Origin: Pseudomonas viridiflava
GTDB taxonomy: Bacteria > Pseudomonadota > Gammaproteobacteria > Pseudomonadales > Pseudomonadaceae
Assembly: GCF_900580865.1 (NCBI RefSeq)
Contig: NZ_UTBZ01000014.1
Span: 186,001-250,000 of the forward strand
Direction of reading: 5' to 3'
DNA: 64,000 nucleotides
In this document: piece by piece, positions 19,317-29,395 of the stretch
How positions within the stretch are numbered: position 1 is the stretch's first letter
Layout: each line of letters starts with the position of its first letter
Program-made: the position numbers and the translations under genes
Notes under the pieces: model-generated
Told to the model about the DNA's origin: nothing
The model's input: the letters and a program-made list of their open reading frames with translations, nothing else
Database searches by the model: none

Positions 19317-22300
19317 TCACATGTCTGGCATCACGCACAGGCCCAGGTCCATCAGGCGGATAGACTCTTGTGTCAGGCGCTTGAACTCTGCTTCCTGCGC
19401 CTGCTCCTTTTGAAGTTTGAGGGCAAGCCCCTGCCTCAGATAGTCGGCACTGGGCAGTGTGTCCGCCTGCTCATCCAGGGCACCCATCCGCGGCGCGAAC
19501 GATTCTTCAATCAGCGAGAACTTGCGCGTAAAAGTACGTTTCAGGTAATCACGCCAGAACGTTTGCTGCTGCATGAATTCGAGCCATTGGGGAGAGAGTT
19601 CGTCTGTAGCGATCCGGTGTTGCGCCTTTTCCAGATCAGCGGCCGTCACGCCGCTCTCAAGTCCCAGCAGCATGTTCTGCGGCTGGCCGGGCAGGTTCAG
19701 CGTCTTCGCCAGCCCGATGCGATAAGCCAGGTTCACCTCGACTTCATCCAGTTTCCCGACTTTGACTGCATGTTCGCGGGCAATCGCATTCAGTCGATGC
19801 AGCCGGAACAGGCCGCGGCCGAGTTCGAGCAGCGGTTTGGCAGTGACCTTGCCGCCGGCTCCCTTGGAGACATGATCGACGTGAACAGCAAGTTCAAGAT
19901 GACTGAAATTGATCGCCGCAGTGTCATCGCAATTGATCGGATTGGCGGCCAGATCGAGCAACTCATCGCAGAGAGGGCCATCAGCCTCTGCTGCCTTCAA
20001 TACCACCCAGATCCGTCGCTGCATGTCAGCCCTGCTCTTCGTCCCGTCGGCGGTATCGCCCAGTCGCGCCAGCAACTGGAACAAGCCTTCGGCACGGGTA
20101 TCGTCGCGAAACGCCTCCCAGATTCGCACCTGCGTCCGCCATTCCTCACCGGTCGTCTTGGTGAGCCATAATGCGCGCGCGGTTTGTTCGTGGAGTCGGG
20201 CAATGTCGTCTGCGGTGTAACCCATTCCTGTACCGTAATTATTGCGGTAGTTATCCAGATACGTTTTGCTGGTTTCAGTAAAGGGATTGAGCCCCAGGTT
20301 GAGCACCCGGGTAAATCGTTGCGGTTTTTGAAACAGCCAATCGGGCAAGTCCCCGATTTTGTTTCTGCTCAGATCCATCCATTCGATGTGGACGCGATTC
20401 TGCAGACCTTCAGGCAGTTCGGTAATCCCCGTATCGCGCAGCAACAACTGACGCAGGTTGCTCATTTGACTGACATCCGGGGTGGCGCCCAACGGGTTGT
20501 TGCTCAGATTAAGATACGTCAGCGTGTGCAGGCGGTTCAGCTTCGTCAAGGTCTGCTCGGTCAGCTTTACCTGATTGCCCTCCAGGCTCAATCGCTTGAG
20601 GTTGGGCATATGCGACAGCACTTCGGGGAGCCGGGTGATTTTATTGTTGTCGAGTTCCAGCGACTCGAGCTGTTTGAAAGATTTGAGGAAGTAGGTGACA
20701 TCATCTTTCTGCGCCATGTCTTTCATCGACAAATGCTGGATATGGTCAAAGCTCAACCCCGCAGGCATGCTCGGTAGCTTGCCGATGCGCATTCGATCGA
20801 GCTTGAGGACACAGACCGATTGGCCCTGTTCACCCTCGGTCCAGTCAAACCGCCGAAAGCCCTGCTCGATCAGCTCGGCCGCCATCTTGCGGCTGTGCCG
20901 TGCTTCGGCCAGATTGCGCCCTATCGCCTTGAGGGCGGAGCTATCTTCACTCCAGATAAAAAGAACGTCACGCAGGGTTTTCAAATCCTGACGCAAGGCT
21001 TTGACCCGAACCGCCCGGCTCAGCGGATCGTCGCCCAGCTCATCAAGCAATTGACTGGCCTGCGCCTCGTCCAGGCGGGGATAGAGTTTGCGCACTTTGC
21101 GCAGTAACTTGCGTGAGTGGTGCGTCACGGGGGCCTGATCGCCTTGCACGCAGGCCGGCTCGGCGCCCGGCGGTTCGTACTTGCCGTTGACCAGGATTCG
21201 CCCGGTGGCATCGCGCTCTTCGAGCCCTGCGTCGAGCAACTTGCTGCGCAAGCGCTGTCTGCCGGTCTGCCCGGCATCGATCAAGCCGCTCGCCTTACGC
21301 TGACGTGACGGGAGCGCCTTGAGAATGGCGGTGAACAAGGCATCGGGCGCCGACGGCACCTTGCCAAGGGATTTTTTGTCGCCGTCAAATGCTTCATAAC
21401 CGTCAGCGGATTTCACCAGGTGACAGGTATCGTCGGCGGTCGCGGATGTATCGCCGATGGCTTCCAGCACGGTTCCGGTCAAGGTCTTGTCGCGCACCTC
21501 CAGACGCAGTTTTTTATCCCAGCCGCCAAGGCGTGGCAGCAATTGAATGGCCAGTTTGTCGGTATCGGCATTCGCCAGCCGCGGCCAGTGAAATCCCGTC
21601 AGCCCGCGGTCGAGCCGCACCTTGGCGGCAGCGGCCCGGGCCCGCTGCCCCAGCCGCAATGGCACCCGTGCGGTGGTGCGCAGGTGCTGGCGCTCGACAC
21701 TGGGTGCGCGGTCGATCAGCCGTTGTCCATAGCGCGCCGGGATGTCGGCGAAAACCTTGCGCAAATTGAGCAGCTCATCCGCCTGACTCTCGTCGTAGCG
21801 TTGATACAGACGCTCGAACACCGCGCGATAATCGGATCTGAGTGCCGCACCCAGCTTTTTCGCCAGCGCGGTTTCCTCAGTGCTTGTTGCGACGTTGCCG
21901 CCAAGCAACGCATCAACCTCGTTTTGGTACAGACCGTCGATAACCGTTTGCAACAATTGGCCCCGGGACAATTGGTCCCGGGTAACGACCACACCCAGCG
22001 TTTCGTCGATCGTGCTGTTCGCAGGATAGGTCGCTTCGACGGCGCCTTCTTCTCCGACCACCTCGATATAGCGGTCGGTGGGCCAGCCCGGCAGTTTCGG
22101 CAAGGCATGCATCAGCGTCTCGACAGATTGCCCGGAATGGGTCTCGCCGTTTTCCAGCTCCACGGTCAGTTCCCGTAACTGGCGCCCGATGCGTACACGC
22201 TCGACGATATCGCGCAGGCGCACCGGCAGGCTCAGATTGTCGTTGAAGGTGTCGAGCACGGTCTGATGCGAGGTGTCGCTGAGTCGACGCATCATGTCCA

Positions 22301-24140
22301 GGTCGCTGTCGACGAATTCGCGCAAGTGCGGATCGATGCGTTTCAGCGCGTACGCGGAACTGCCCCATTCCTCCGGCTCCTCAGCGGGAAACCGCCAACC
22401 GCCTTCGACGTGGCGGATCAGTTCCGGGGTATAGGCTTGCGCTCGTTTGGCGTGTTCCAGGCGCCACAGGTTGGCGTCGATATCGTAGCTGCCGGCGAAC
22501 ACACGATGGTCAACATTGCCAAGGGTTTTCGCGCCGATCTGATAAAACTCCTTGGAGCCGGGATCGATGGTGAAGCCTGCCGGGAGAGCATGCTCGTAGG
22601 GCGCGAAATCGCGCTTCCACAGGCGCGCTTTACCGGCGTGATTGAGAATGGCGGTGAATTCCCCAAAGAACTGCGGGTGCGTGCGCAGCAGTTTGCGACC
22701 CAGTGCCCCCAACACTTTTTGCCCGCCGGCGAAGACGCCCATCAACGCGATGTTCTCGACCACGCTGAGCAAATGCGACAAGGCTTGCTGATGATCACCG
22801 CGCTGCCAGTCTTCGACACCTTCGTACACCTCGCCAAGCAACTGCCCCACCGCGACGCCCATCATCAATTGCCCGAGCACCGGCACGAAGAGCCCGGCCA
22901 CCGAGGCAATATTCACCCCGCGCTGAATGAAATCGAGCAGGCGCTTACGGCGCGTCTCTTCATCGATATCGGCAGTAGGCACTGCCAGTTTGCGTGCGTC
23001 GATCTGCAACTTGCCGACATGGCTTTGCACCATGAAATCGAAGAGCGGCACGCTGATCGGCCATTGTTTGACCAGGCCCAGCTCGCCTTTTTCAGCGAGC
23101 GTCTTGAAGAAATCCGCCTTGTCATCTTCGTCGAGGCTGCGGGCAAAGTAGTCCTGATAATCCGCGCTTTTCAGTTGTTGCACCAGGTAGCGCTTGAATG
23201 CATTGAAACTCGGGTATTCGTACACGGCCCGCTCAGGTTCGCCGGGCATGTACACCATGCATCCGTCCTCAGGGTGTTGTTCCACGGAGCGTCGGGAAAA
23301 AACGACGACGCCCCACACGCAGCTGTCGAGTATCTTGATGCCCTGCATGATCAGCGGTTCTTTGCCGTACCGCAGGGACTGCGTCGACGCCACGCCCCCG
23401 GCCAACATCAGGTCCTGCAACATGCGTAAGCCTGCCGCTGTGATATGGCCCTTGAGTACGGCCAGGTGCGCATCCAGTTCCAATAGCGACTGTTTCAATG
23501 CGGCGATATCGCGGGTCATGGCACTGGTTGCCACGACTTTGCCATTTGCGTCACGCAGACCGAACACTTGCTGCAGATGCTCTTGGTATTTCTGGCCCAG
23601 ATCCAGCTGGCGGCAAAACGCGGCAAACGCCGCCGGGGTCAAGCCGCTCACACCCAGCGGCGCGCTTTTCAGGCGCACCTGACTGCCCTCGGGAAACGCG
23701 TCAGCCTGCTCCTCGTCTTCGGTGAAGTTCTGCATGGCAGCCTGCAAGAGCGTTTGCGAGGCGTGTTTGACGAGGTCGATTCCGGCCTGATCGGTCGCGG
23801 TCGTCTCGCAGCCACAATCAACTCCCGGCAGACTGACCACGTCCGCGCCTGCGTCATAAAACGCCGGCCACTTTTTGCTAAGTGCCACATTGAGTTCGCT
23901 GATACAGAAGTCGGCCAACGGTTTCAGCCGGATCAGATCCTTATTGACCTTGAGTTGCCGGGCGTGCAGTTCACGGTTGATTTCATCCAGCCTGGCCAGA
24001 CTGGTGGCCGACGCCTGGAGCAAATACGCCGGGAGGGTTTTTTCCAGGGTTTCGGCGGTGTCGAGGTCGCCGGTTGCGGCGAATAAAGTGCTCAGAATGG
24101 CCCTTTGAGCCTGAGCAGGTTTGTTGTCTTGGGCGAGCAT
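19317..24140 (-). CDS. giant LRR protein with C-terminal NEL-type E3 ubiquitin ligase domain
   Basis: 1607 residues. The large N-terminal part resembles the dermonecrotic-toxin-like regions of big Pseudomonas secreted proteins; it contains two hydrophobic helical segments (about 409-437 and 453-478) that could insert into membranes. Residues about 1134-1270 are leucine-rich repeats with LxxLxLxxN spacing (LESLELDNNKITRLP, YLNLSNNPLG). Residues about 1300-1605 match the NEL fold of IpaH/SspH effectors: the CxD active site is C1404-D-D, followed by the DEVEVNLAYRIGLAKTLNLP helix. NEL enzymes ubiquitinate eukaryotic host proteins, so this is a likely injected effector. No signal peptide, chaperone or secretion gene is adjacent. 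The start has AAGGAC upstream. Confidence 0.85.
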   Translation of the reverse strand: MLAQDNKPAQAQRAILSTLFAATGDLDTAETLEKTLPAYLLQASATSLARLDEINRELHARQLKVNKDLIRLKPLADFCISELNVALSKKWPAFYDAGADVVSLPGVDCGCETTATDQAGIDLVKHASQTLLQAAMQNFTEDEEQADAFPEGSQVRLKSAPLGVSGLTPAAFAAFCRQLDLGQKYQEHLQQVFGLRDANGKVVATSAMTRDIAALKQSLLELDAHLAVLKGHITAAGLRMLQDLMLAGGVASTQSLRYGKEPLIMQGIKILDSCVWGVVVFSRRSVEQHPEDGCMVYMPGEPERAVYEYPSFNAFKRYLVQQLKSADYQDYFARSLDEDDKADFFKTLAEKGELGLVKQWPISVPLFDFMVQSHVGKLQIDARKLAVPTADIDEETRRKRLLDFIQRGVNIASVAGLFVPVLGQLMMGVAVGQLLGEVYEGVEDWQRGDHQQALSHLLSVVENIALMGVFAGGQKVLGALGRKLLRTHPQFFGEFTAILNHAGKARLWKRDFAPYEHALPAGFTIDPGSKEFYQIGAKTLGNVDHRVFAGSYDIDANLWRLEHAKRAQAYTPELIRHVEGGWRFPAEEPEEWGSSAYALKRIDPHLREFVDSDLDMMRRLSDTSHQTVLDTFNDNLSLPVRLRDIVERVRIGRQLRELTVELENGETHSGQSVETLMHALPKLPGWPTDRYIEVVGEEGAVEATYPANSTIDETLGVVVTRDQLSRGQLLQTVIDGLYQNEVDALLGGNVATSTEETALAKKLGAALRSDYRAVFERLYQRYDESQADELLNLRKVFADIPARYGQRLIDRAPSVERQHLRTTARVPLRLGQRARAAAAKVRLDRGLTGFHWPRLANADTDKLAIQLLPRLGGWDKKLRLEVRDKTLTGTVLEAIGDTSATADDTCHLVKSADGYEAFDGDKKSLGKVPSAPDALFTAILKALPSRQRKASGLIDAGQTGRQRLRSKLLDAGLEERDATGRILVNGKYEPPGAEPACVQGDQAPVTHHSRKLLRKVRKLYPRLDEAQASQLLDELGDDPLSRAVRVKALRQDLKTLRDVLFIWSEDSSALKAIGRNLAEARHSRKMAAELIEQGFRRFDWTEGEQGQSVCVLKLDRMRIGKLPSMPAGLSFDHIQHLSMKDMAQKDDVTYFLKSFKQLESLELDNNKITRLPEVLSHMPNLKRLSLEGNQVKLTEQTLTKLNRLHTLTYLNLSNNPLGATPDVSQMSNLRQLLLRDTGITELPEGLQNRVHIEWMDLSRNKIGDLPDWLFQKPQRFTRVLNLGLNPFTETSKTYLDNYRNNYGTGMGYTADDIARLHEQTARALWLTKTTGEEWRTQVRIWEAFRDDTRAEGLFQLLARLGDTADGTKSRADMQRRIWVVLKAAEADGPLCDELLDLAANPINCDDTAAINFSHLELAVHVDHVSKGAGGKVTAKPLLELGRGLFRLHRLNAIAREHAVKVGKLDEVEVNLAYRIGLAKTLNLPGQPQNMLLGLESGVTAADLEKAQHRIATDELSPQWLEFMQQQTFWRDYLKRTFTRKFSLIEESFAPRMGALDEQADTLPSADYLRQGLALKLQKEQAQEAEFKRLTQESIRLMDLGLCVMPDM

Positions 24141-24502
24141 GGCAATAGTCCTTTATTGCGGTTGAGCCTTTGACGTTAGCGGTGACGCGCAGTGATTAAC
24201 AACTCAAAATCCTGTGGGCAATCCACGCCAATCAAGCACTTTTTCTCATGAATAAAATAGCCCTGCACCACCCGGCGAGCATTACCGTGCCCGTGAAGCG
24301 CTGACGCTGAAAAGCGCATCGACGCGCGCAAAGACCGCGTCTTCCGATCAGCCGTCATAAATGTCGCGCAGGAGGCAGAATCGCCTCTTTATAACTTATC
24401 GATCTAAAACTCCCCTTACCGCGTCTGGTCAGTTTCTGAGTACCCGCCCTTTTGGCGAAAGAATGTTTGACCCTCCCCAACGGAAAAACCGGTAAGGACT
24501 TT
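24141..24502. other. divergent intergenic region between the NEL gene and the NAGGN genes
   Basis: 362 bases, visibly richer in A and T than its neighbours. It must contain promoters for both directions. A 60-codon minus-strand frame (24176-24358) exists but has no recognisable relatives and no good ribosome binding site, so it is not called. No clear operator palindrome was found. The asnB-type gene has AAGGA just before its ATG. Confidence 0.5.
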
Positions 24503-26275
24503 ATGTGCGGATTAGCTGGCGAGTTACGCTTTGATCAACAACCTGCAGACCTTGCAGCGATCGAGAGAATCACCCATCACCTGGCCCCTCGCGGCCCCGA
24601 CGCGTGGGGCTTCCATGCCCAAGGGCCGATTGCCCTCGGTCATCGTCGCCTGAAAATCATGGACCTGTCGGATGGTTCGGCACAGCCGATGATCGACAGC
24701 CAACTGGGCCTGTCACTGGCCTTCAACGGCGCGATCTACAACTTCCCGGAACTGCGCGCCGAACTCGAAGCGCTGGGTTACGCCTTCTATTCCGGCGGTG
24801 ACACTGAAGTGCTGCTCAAGGGCTACCACGCCTGGGGCGAAGCGCTGTTGCCGAAACTCAACGGCATGTTTGCCTTTGCCATTTGGGAACGCGACGCCAA
24901 GCGCCTGTTCATCGCCCGCGACCGTCTCGGCGTGAAGCCGTTGTACCTGTCGCGCACCGGCCAGCGTTTACGCTTTGCTTCGGCGTTGCCGGCGCTGCTC
25001 AAGGGCGGTGACATCAACCCGATCCTCGATCCGGTGGCGCTCAATCACTACCTGAATTTCCATGCCGTGGTCCCGGCGCCGCGCACCCTGCTGGCCGGCA
25101 TCGAAAAACTGCCGCCCGCTACATGGATGCGCGTTGAAGCCGACGGCCGCACCGAGCAAAAAACCTGGTGGACCCTGCCCTACGGCCCGCACGAAGACGA
25201 GAAAAACCTGAAGCTGGAAGACTGGGTCGACCGTGTGCTCGACAGCACTCGCGAAGCGGTGGCGATTCGTCAACGTGCGGCGGTGGATGTCGGCGTGCTG
25301 CTGTCCGGCGGTGTCGATTCGAGCATGCTCGTCGGCCTGTTGCGCGAAGTCGGCGTGGAAAACCTGTCGACCTTTTCCATCGGTTTCCAGGATGCCGGCG
25401 GCGAACGCGGTGACGAGTTTCAGTATTCGGATCTGATTGCCAAGCACTACGGCACTCAGCATCACCAATTGCGCATCGACGAGAAAGAAATCATCGAGCA
25501 ATTGCCCGCCGCGTTCCGTGCGATGAGCGAACCGATGGTCAGTCATGACTGCATCGCCTTCTATCTGCTGTCGCGCGAAGTGGCCAAGCACTGCAAGGTG
25601 GTACAGAGCGGCCAGGGTGCCGACGAACTGTTCGCCGGTTATCACTGGTACCCGCAAGTCGACGGCGCCGCCGATCCGTATACGGCGTATCGCAACGCGT
25701 TTTTCGACCGCAGCTACGACGACTACGCCGCCACCGTGCAACCGCAATGGCTGACCGCGCATGACGCAGCCGGCGATTTCGTCAAGGAACACTTCGCCCA
25801 GCCCGGCGCCGATGCAGCCGTCGACAAAGCCCTGCGTCTGGACAGCACGGTGATGCTGGTCGACGACCCGGTCAAACGCGTCGACAACATGACCATGGCC
25901 TGGGGCCTGGAAGCGCGTACGCCGTTTCTTGACTATCGACTGGTTGAACTGTCGGCCCGTGTGCCGGGCCAGTTCAAGCTGCCCGATGGCGGCAAACAAG
26001 TGTTGAAAGAGGCCGCGCGCCGGGTTATCCCGAGCGAGGTGATCGATCGCAAGAAAGGTTACTTCCCGGTGCCGGGCCTCAAGCACTTGCAGGGCGATAC
26101 CCTGAACTGGGTGCGCGAACTGCTGCTCGATCCGAGTCAGGATCGCGGCCTGTTCAACCCAGCCATGCTCGACAAATTACTGACCGACCCGCAAGGCCAA
26201 CTGACGCCGTTGCGCGGTTCGAAGCTGTGGCAACTGGCGGCCCTGAACCTGTGGCTCAGTGAACAAGGAATCTGA
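24503..26275 (+). CDS. N-acetylglutaminylglutamine amidotransferase (AsnB-like)
   Basis: 590 residues from ATG 24503; the start is fixed because Cys2 (MCGLAGEL) must be N-terminal after Met removal to act as the glutaminase nucleophile. The N-terminal glutamine amidotransferase domain (about 1-215) and the C-terminal asparagine-synthase domain with the PP-loop LLSGGVDSSM (near residue 270) are both complete. It amidates the dipeptide N-acetylglutaminylglutamine to give NAGGN, an osmoprotectant; orthologs are PA3459 and S. meliloti asnO. The gap to ngg is 3 bases. Confidence 0.93.
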   Translation: MCGLAGELRFDQQPADLAAIERITHHLAPRGPDAWGFHAQGPIALGHRRLKIMDLSDGSAQPMIDSQLGLSLAFNGAIYNFPELRAELEALGYAFYSGGDTEVLLKGYHAWGEALLPKLNGMFAFAIWERDAKRLFIARDRLGVKPLYLSRTGQRLRFASALPALLKGGDINPILDPVALNHYLNFHAVVPAPRTLLAGIEKLPPATWMRVEADGRTEQKTWWTLPYGPHEDEKNLKLEDWVDRVLDSTREAVAIRQRAAVDVGVLLSGGVDSSMLVGLLREVGVENLSTFSIGFQDAGGERGDEFQYSDLIAKHYGTQHHQLRIDEKEIIEQLPAAFRAMSEPMVSHDCIAFYLLSREVAKHCKVVQSGQGADELFAGYHWYPQVDGAADPYTAYRNAFFDRSYDDYAATVQPQWLTAHDAAGDFVKEHFAQPGADAAVDKALRLDSTVMLVDDPVKRVDNMTMAWGLEARTPFLDYRLVELSARVPGQFKLPDGGKQVLKEAARRVIPSEVIDRKKGYFPVPGLKHLQGDTLNWVRELLLDPSQDRGLFNPAMLDKLLTDPQGQLTPLRGSKLWQLAALNLWLSEQGI

Positions 26276-26278
26276 TCG

Positions 26279-28027
26279 ATGAAACCCCACGCCACGGCCA
26301 TCAACCAACGGCTGATACGCGGTCAGACACCGTCCTATGAACGCTTGCAGGCACGTCTGGCCGAAGATGGCAGCACACTGGCCGCCGAACCGATTGCACT
26401 GCATTGCGGCTGGGGCCGGTTGCTGATCGGCCACACGTTTCCCGATCCGGCGTCGCTGGCTCAAGAGCTGCTGAAAGAGCAACCCGGTGAGCGCGACATC
26501 GCGCTGTACGTCGCTGCACCGCAGCAGATTCTCGGCCTGGAGCCGACGCAACTGTTTCTGGATCCGTCCGACACCTTGCGCCTGTGGTTCAGCGATTACC
26601 GCCAGGCGACCCGAGTGTTTCGCGGCTTTCGTATCCGCCGCGCGCAGAGTGAGGCGGACTGGCAGGCGATCAATCTGTTGTATCAGGCACGCGGCATGTT
26701 GCCGATCGATGCCACGCGGCTGACTCCGCATCATCAGGGCGGGCCGGTGTACTGGCTGGCCGAGGACGAAGACAGCGGCGCGGTGATCGGCAGCGTCATG
26801 GGCCTGAACCATCAAAAAGCCTTCAACGACCCGGAAAACGGCAGCAGCCTGTGGTGCCTGGCGGTTGATCCGCAATGCTCGCGGCCGGGAGTCGGTGAAG
26901 TGCTGGTGCGACACCTGATCGAGCACTTCATGAGCCGCGGCTTGAGCTATCTGGATCTGTCGGTGCTGCACGACAACCGACAGGCGAAGAACCTCTACGC
27001 CAAGCTCGGTTTCCGCAACCTGTCGACCTTCGCCATCAAGCGTAAAAACGGCATCAACCAGCCGCTGTTTCTCGGCCCGGGACCGGAGGCGCAGTTCAAT
27101 CCGTATGCGCGGATCATCGTTGAAGAAGCCCATCGCCGTGGCATCGATGTGCAGGTTGATGACGCCGACGCCGGACTGTTCACCCTGAGCCATGGCGGGC
27201 GTCGCGTGCGCTGCCGCGAATCGCTGAGCGACCTGACCAGTGCAATCAGCATGAGCCTGTGCCAAGACAAAAGCCTCACGCACAAAGTGCTCAAAGGCGC
27301 CGGACTGAACCTGCCCTCGCAGCAATTGGCGGGCAATGCCGACGACAATCTGGCCTTTCTCGATGAGCATCAACGGGTGGTGGTCAAGCCGCTCGACGGT
27401 GAACAGGGCCAAGGCGTGGCGGTGGATTTGCAAAGCATCGAAGAGGTGCAGCAAGCCATCGAAACGGCGAAGCAATTCGATAGCCACGTGCTGCTCGAGA
27501 GCTTCCACGAAGGCCTCGATCTGCGGATTCTGGTGATTGGCTTTGAAGTGGTTGCAGCGGCGATTCGCAAGCCGGCGGAAGTGGTCGGTGATGGTCAGCA
27601 TTCGGTCGGCGCGTTGATCGAGGCACAGAGTCGACGCCGGCAGGCGGCCACCAGCGGCGAGAGCAAGATTCCGCTGGATCACGAAACCCAGCGCACCCTG
27701 CATGCGGCGGGTTATGACTACAGCAGCATTCTGCCGGCCGGCGAGCATCTGTTTGTGCGGCGTACGGCGAACCTGCACACCGGCGGCACGCTGGAAGATG
27801 TCACCGCGATTCTGCATCCGATGCTGGTCGATGCGGCAGTGCGGGCGGCGCGGGCGCTGGATATTCCGATGGTCGGCCTCGATCTGATGGTGCCGGCGGC
27901 GGATCAACCGGAGTACGTGTTTATCGAGGCCAACGAGCGCGCCGGACTGGCCAACCATGAGCCACAGCCGACGGCCGAGCGCTTTGTCGATTTGTTGTTT
28001 CCGCACAGTCAGCCGGCTGTACTTTGA
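26279..28027 (+). CDS. ngg: N-acetylglutaminylglutamine synthetase
   Basis: 582 residues. An N-terminal GNAT acetyltransferase domain (about 110-270; CLAVDPQCSRPGVGEVLVRH acyl-CoA loop) is fused to a C-terminal ATP-grasp ligase related to cyanophycin synthetase and RimK (about 300-575; VVVKPLDGEQGQGV and FIEANERAGLANHEP). It acetylates glutamine and links a second glutamine to build the NAGGN backbone. Induced by osmotic stress in P. aeruginosa and S. meliloti. Tightly coupled to the amidotransferase gene upstream. Confidence 0.93.
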   Translation: MKPHATAINQRLIRGQTPSYERLQARLAEDGSTLAAEPIALHCGWGRLLIGHTFPDPASLAQELLKEQPGERDIALYVAAPQQILGLEPTQLFLDPSDTLRLWFSDYRQATRVFRGFRIRRAQSEADWQAINLLYQARGMLPIDATRLTPHHQGGPVYWLAEDEDSGAVIGSVMGLNHQKAFNDPENGSSLWCLAVDPQCSRPGVGEVLVRHLIEHFMSRGLSYLDLSVLHDNRQAKNLYAKLGFRNLSTFAIKRKNGINQPLFLGPGPEAQFNPYARIIVEEAHRRGIDVQVDDADAGLFTLSHGGRRVRCRESLSDLTSAISMSLCQDKSLTHKVLKGAGLNLPSQQLAGNADDNLAFLDEHQRVVVKPLDGEQGQGVAVDLQSIEEVQQAIETAKQFDSHVLLESFHEGLDLRILVIGFEVVAAAIRKPAEVVGDGQHSVGALIEAQSRRRQAATSGESKIPLDHETQRTLHAAGYDYSSILPAGEHLFVRRTANLHTGGTLEDVTAILHPMLVDAAVRAARALDIPMVGLDLMVPAADQPEYVFIEANERAGLANHEPQPTAERFVDLLFPHSQPAVL

Positions 28028-28051
28028 TCATGCAGCGCTTCCACTGACGCC

Positions 28052-28116
28052 TTCGCGAGCAAGCTCACTCCCACAGGGGAATACATTCCAAATGTGGGAG
28101 CGAGCTTGCTCGCGAA
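28052..28116. repeat. REP doublet, class B, inside the NAGGN gene set
   Basis: Inverted REP pair, 65 bp, 24 bases after the ngg stop and 70 bases before the M42 peptidase start. The left arm has one change (gctcactccc). Being transcribed within an operon, it can fold as a strong mRNA hairpin. Confidence 0.92.
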
Positions 28117-28186
28117 AGGGCCGCATCATGCACCACAAATTCTCCTCATCGAAACCATCGGTGTGCTCAACCCATCAGGAGTTTCC

Positions 28187-29377
28187 ATGACCACGCAAAT
28201 CCCCGAACCGGATCTCAACTACCTGCAAAAAGTCCTCCTGGAAATGCTCGCCATTCCCAGCCCTACCGGCTTCACCGACACCATCGTGCGTTACGTCGCC
28301 GAGCGTCTGGAAGAGCTCGGCATCCCCTTTGAAATGACCCGACGCGGCACCATTCGCGCCACGTTAAAAGGCAAGAAGAACAGCCCCGACCGCGCCGTTT
28401 CCGCGCACCTGGACACCATCGGCGCCGCCGTTCGTGCGATCAAAGATAACGGTCGCCTGACCCTCGCCCCGGTCGGCTGCTGGTCGAGCCGTTTTGCCGA
28501 GGGCAGCCGCGTCAGTCTGTTTACCGACAACGGCGTGATTCGCGGCAGCGTGTTGCCGTTGATGGCCTCCGGGCATGCCTTCAATACGGCGGTGGACGAG
28601 ATGCCGATCAGTTGGGATCACGTCGAACTACGCCTGGACGCCTACTGCGCGACCAAGGCTGATTGCGATTCGCTGGGCATCAGCGTCGGTGACGTGGTGG
28701 CGTTCGATCCGCTGCCGGAATTCACCGAAAGCGGCCACATCAGCGCCCGTCACCTGGATGACAAGGCTGGGGTTGCGGCGCTGCTGGCGTCACTCAAAGC
28801 CATCGTCGACAGCGGTCAGGAACTGATGATCGACTGCCATCCGCTGTTTACCATCACCGAAGAAACGGGCAGCGGTGCGGCGGCAGCGTTGCCGTGGGAC
28901 GTCAGCGAATTCGTCGGTATCGACATCGCCCCCGTTGCGCCGGGGCAGCACTCCAGCGAACACGCGGTGAGTGTGGCGATGCAGGATTCCGGCGGGCCGT
29001 ACGACTATCACTTGTCGCGGCATTTATTGCGTCTGGCGGGTGAAAACGAGTTGCCGGTACGCCGTGACCTGTTCCGCTATTACTTCAGCGATGCGCACTC
29101 GGCGGTGACGGCCGGCCACGATATCCGCACTGCCCTGCTCGCGTTTGGTTGTGATGCGACCCATGGTTATGAGCGTACGCACATCGACAGCCTGGCGGCA
29201 CTCAGTCGCTTGCTGGGAGCTTACATCTTGAGCCCGCCGGTGTTCGCCAGTGATGCGGCGCCGGCGAATGCTTCGCTGGATCGCTTCAGTCATCAGATTG
29301 AACATGACACGCAGATGGAGAGTGATACGCGGGTGCCGTCGGTGGACAGCCTGGTGGGGCAGCGTTCCGATAGTTGA
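28187..29377 (+). CDS. M42-family peptidase of the NAGGN osmoprotectant system
   Basis: 396 residues from ATG 28187 (CAGGAG 5 bases upstream); the earlier frame start lies inside the REP doublet. M42 metallo-aminopeptidase fold: SAHLDTIG supplies the first metal His/Asp, the ARHLDDKAG stretch the bridging Asp, ITEETGSGA the catalytic Glu pair, and ERTHIDSL the last His. The family member next to ngg is conserved (PA3461) and required for full osmotic response, though its substrate is not firmly known; turnover of NAGGN-like peptides is plausible. Confidence 0.9.
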   Translation: MTTQIPEPDLNYLQKVLLEMLAIPSPTGFTDTIVRYVAERLEELGIPFEMTRRGTIRATLKGKKNSPDRAVSAHLDTIGAAVRAIKDNGRLTLAPVGCWSSRFAEGSRVSLFTDNGVIRGSVLPLMASGHAFNTAVDEMPISWDHVELRLDAYCATKADCDSLGISVGDVVAFDPLPEFTESGHISARHLDDKAGVAALLASLKAIVDSGQELMIDCHPLFTITEETGSGAAAALPWDVSEFVGIDIAPVAPGQHSSEHAVSVAMQDSGGPYDYHLSRHLLRLAGENELPVRRDLFRYYFSDAHSAVTAGHDIRTALLAFGCDATHGYERTHIDSLAALSRLLGAYILSPPVFASDAAPANASLDRFSHQIEHDTQMESDTRVPSVDSLVGQRSDS

Positions 29378-29395
29378 GGTGACCTTTAGGTCGCC

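Noticed and set aside
24176..24358. 60-codon minus-strand frame just upstream of the NEL gene
   Set aside because: It has an ATG but no convincing ribosome site, no recognisable family, and lies in the AT-richer divergent control region. It could be a decayed fragment, but nothing supports calling it.
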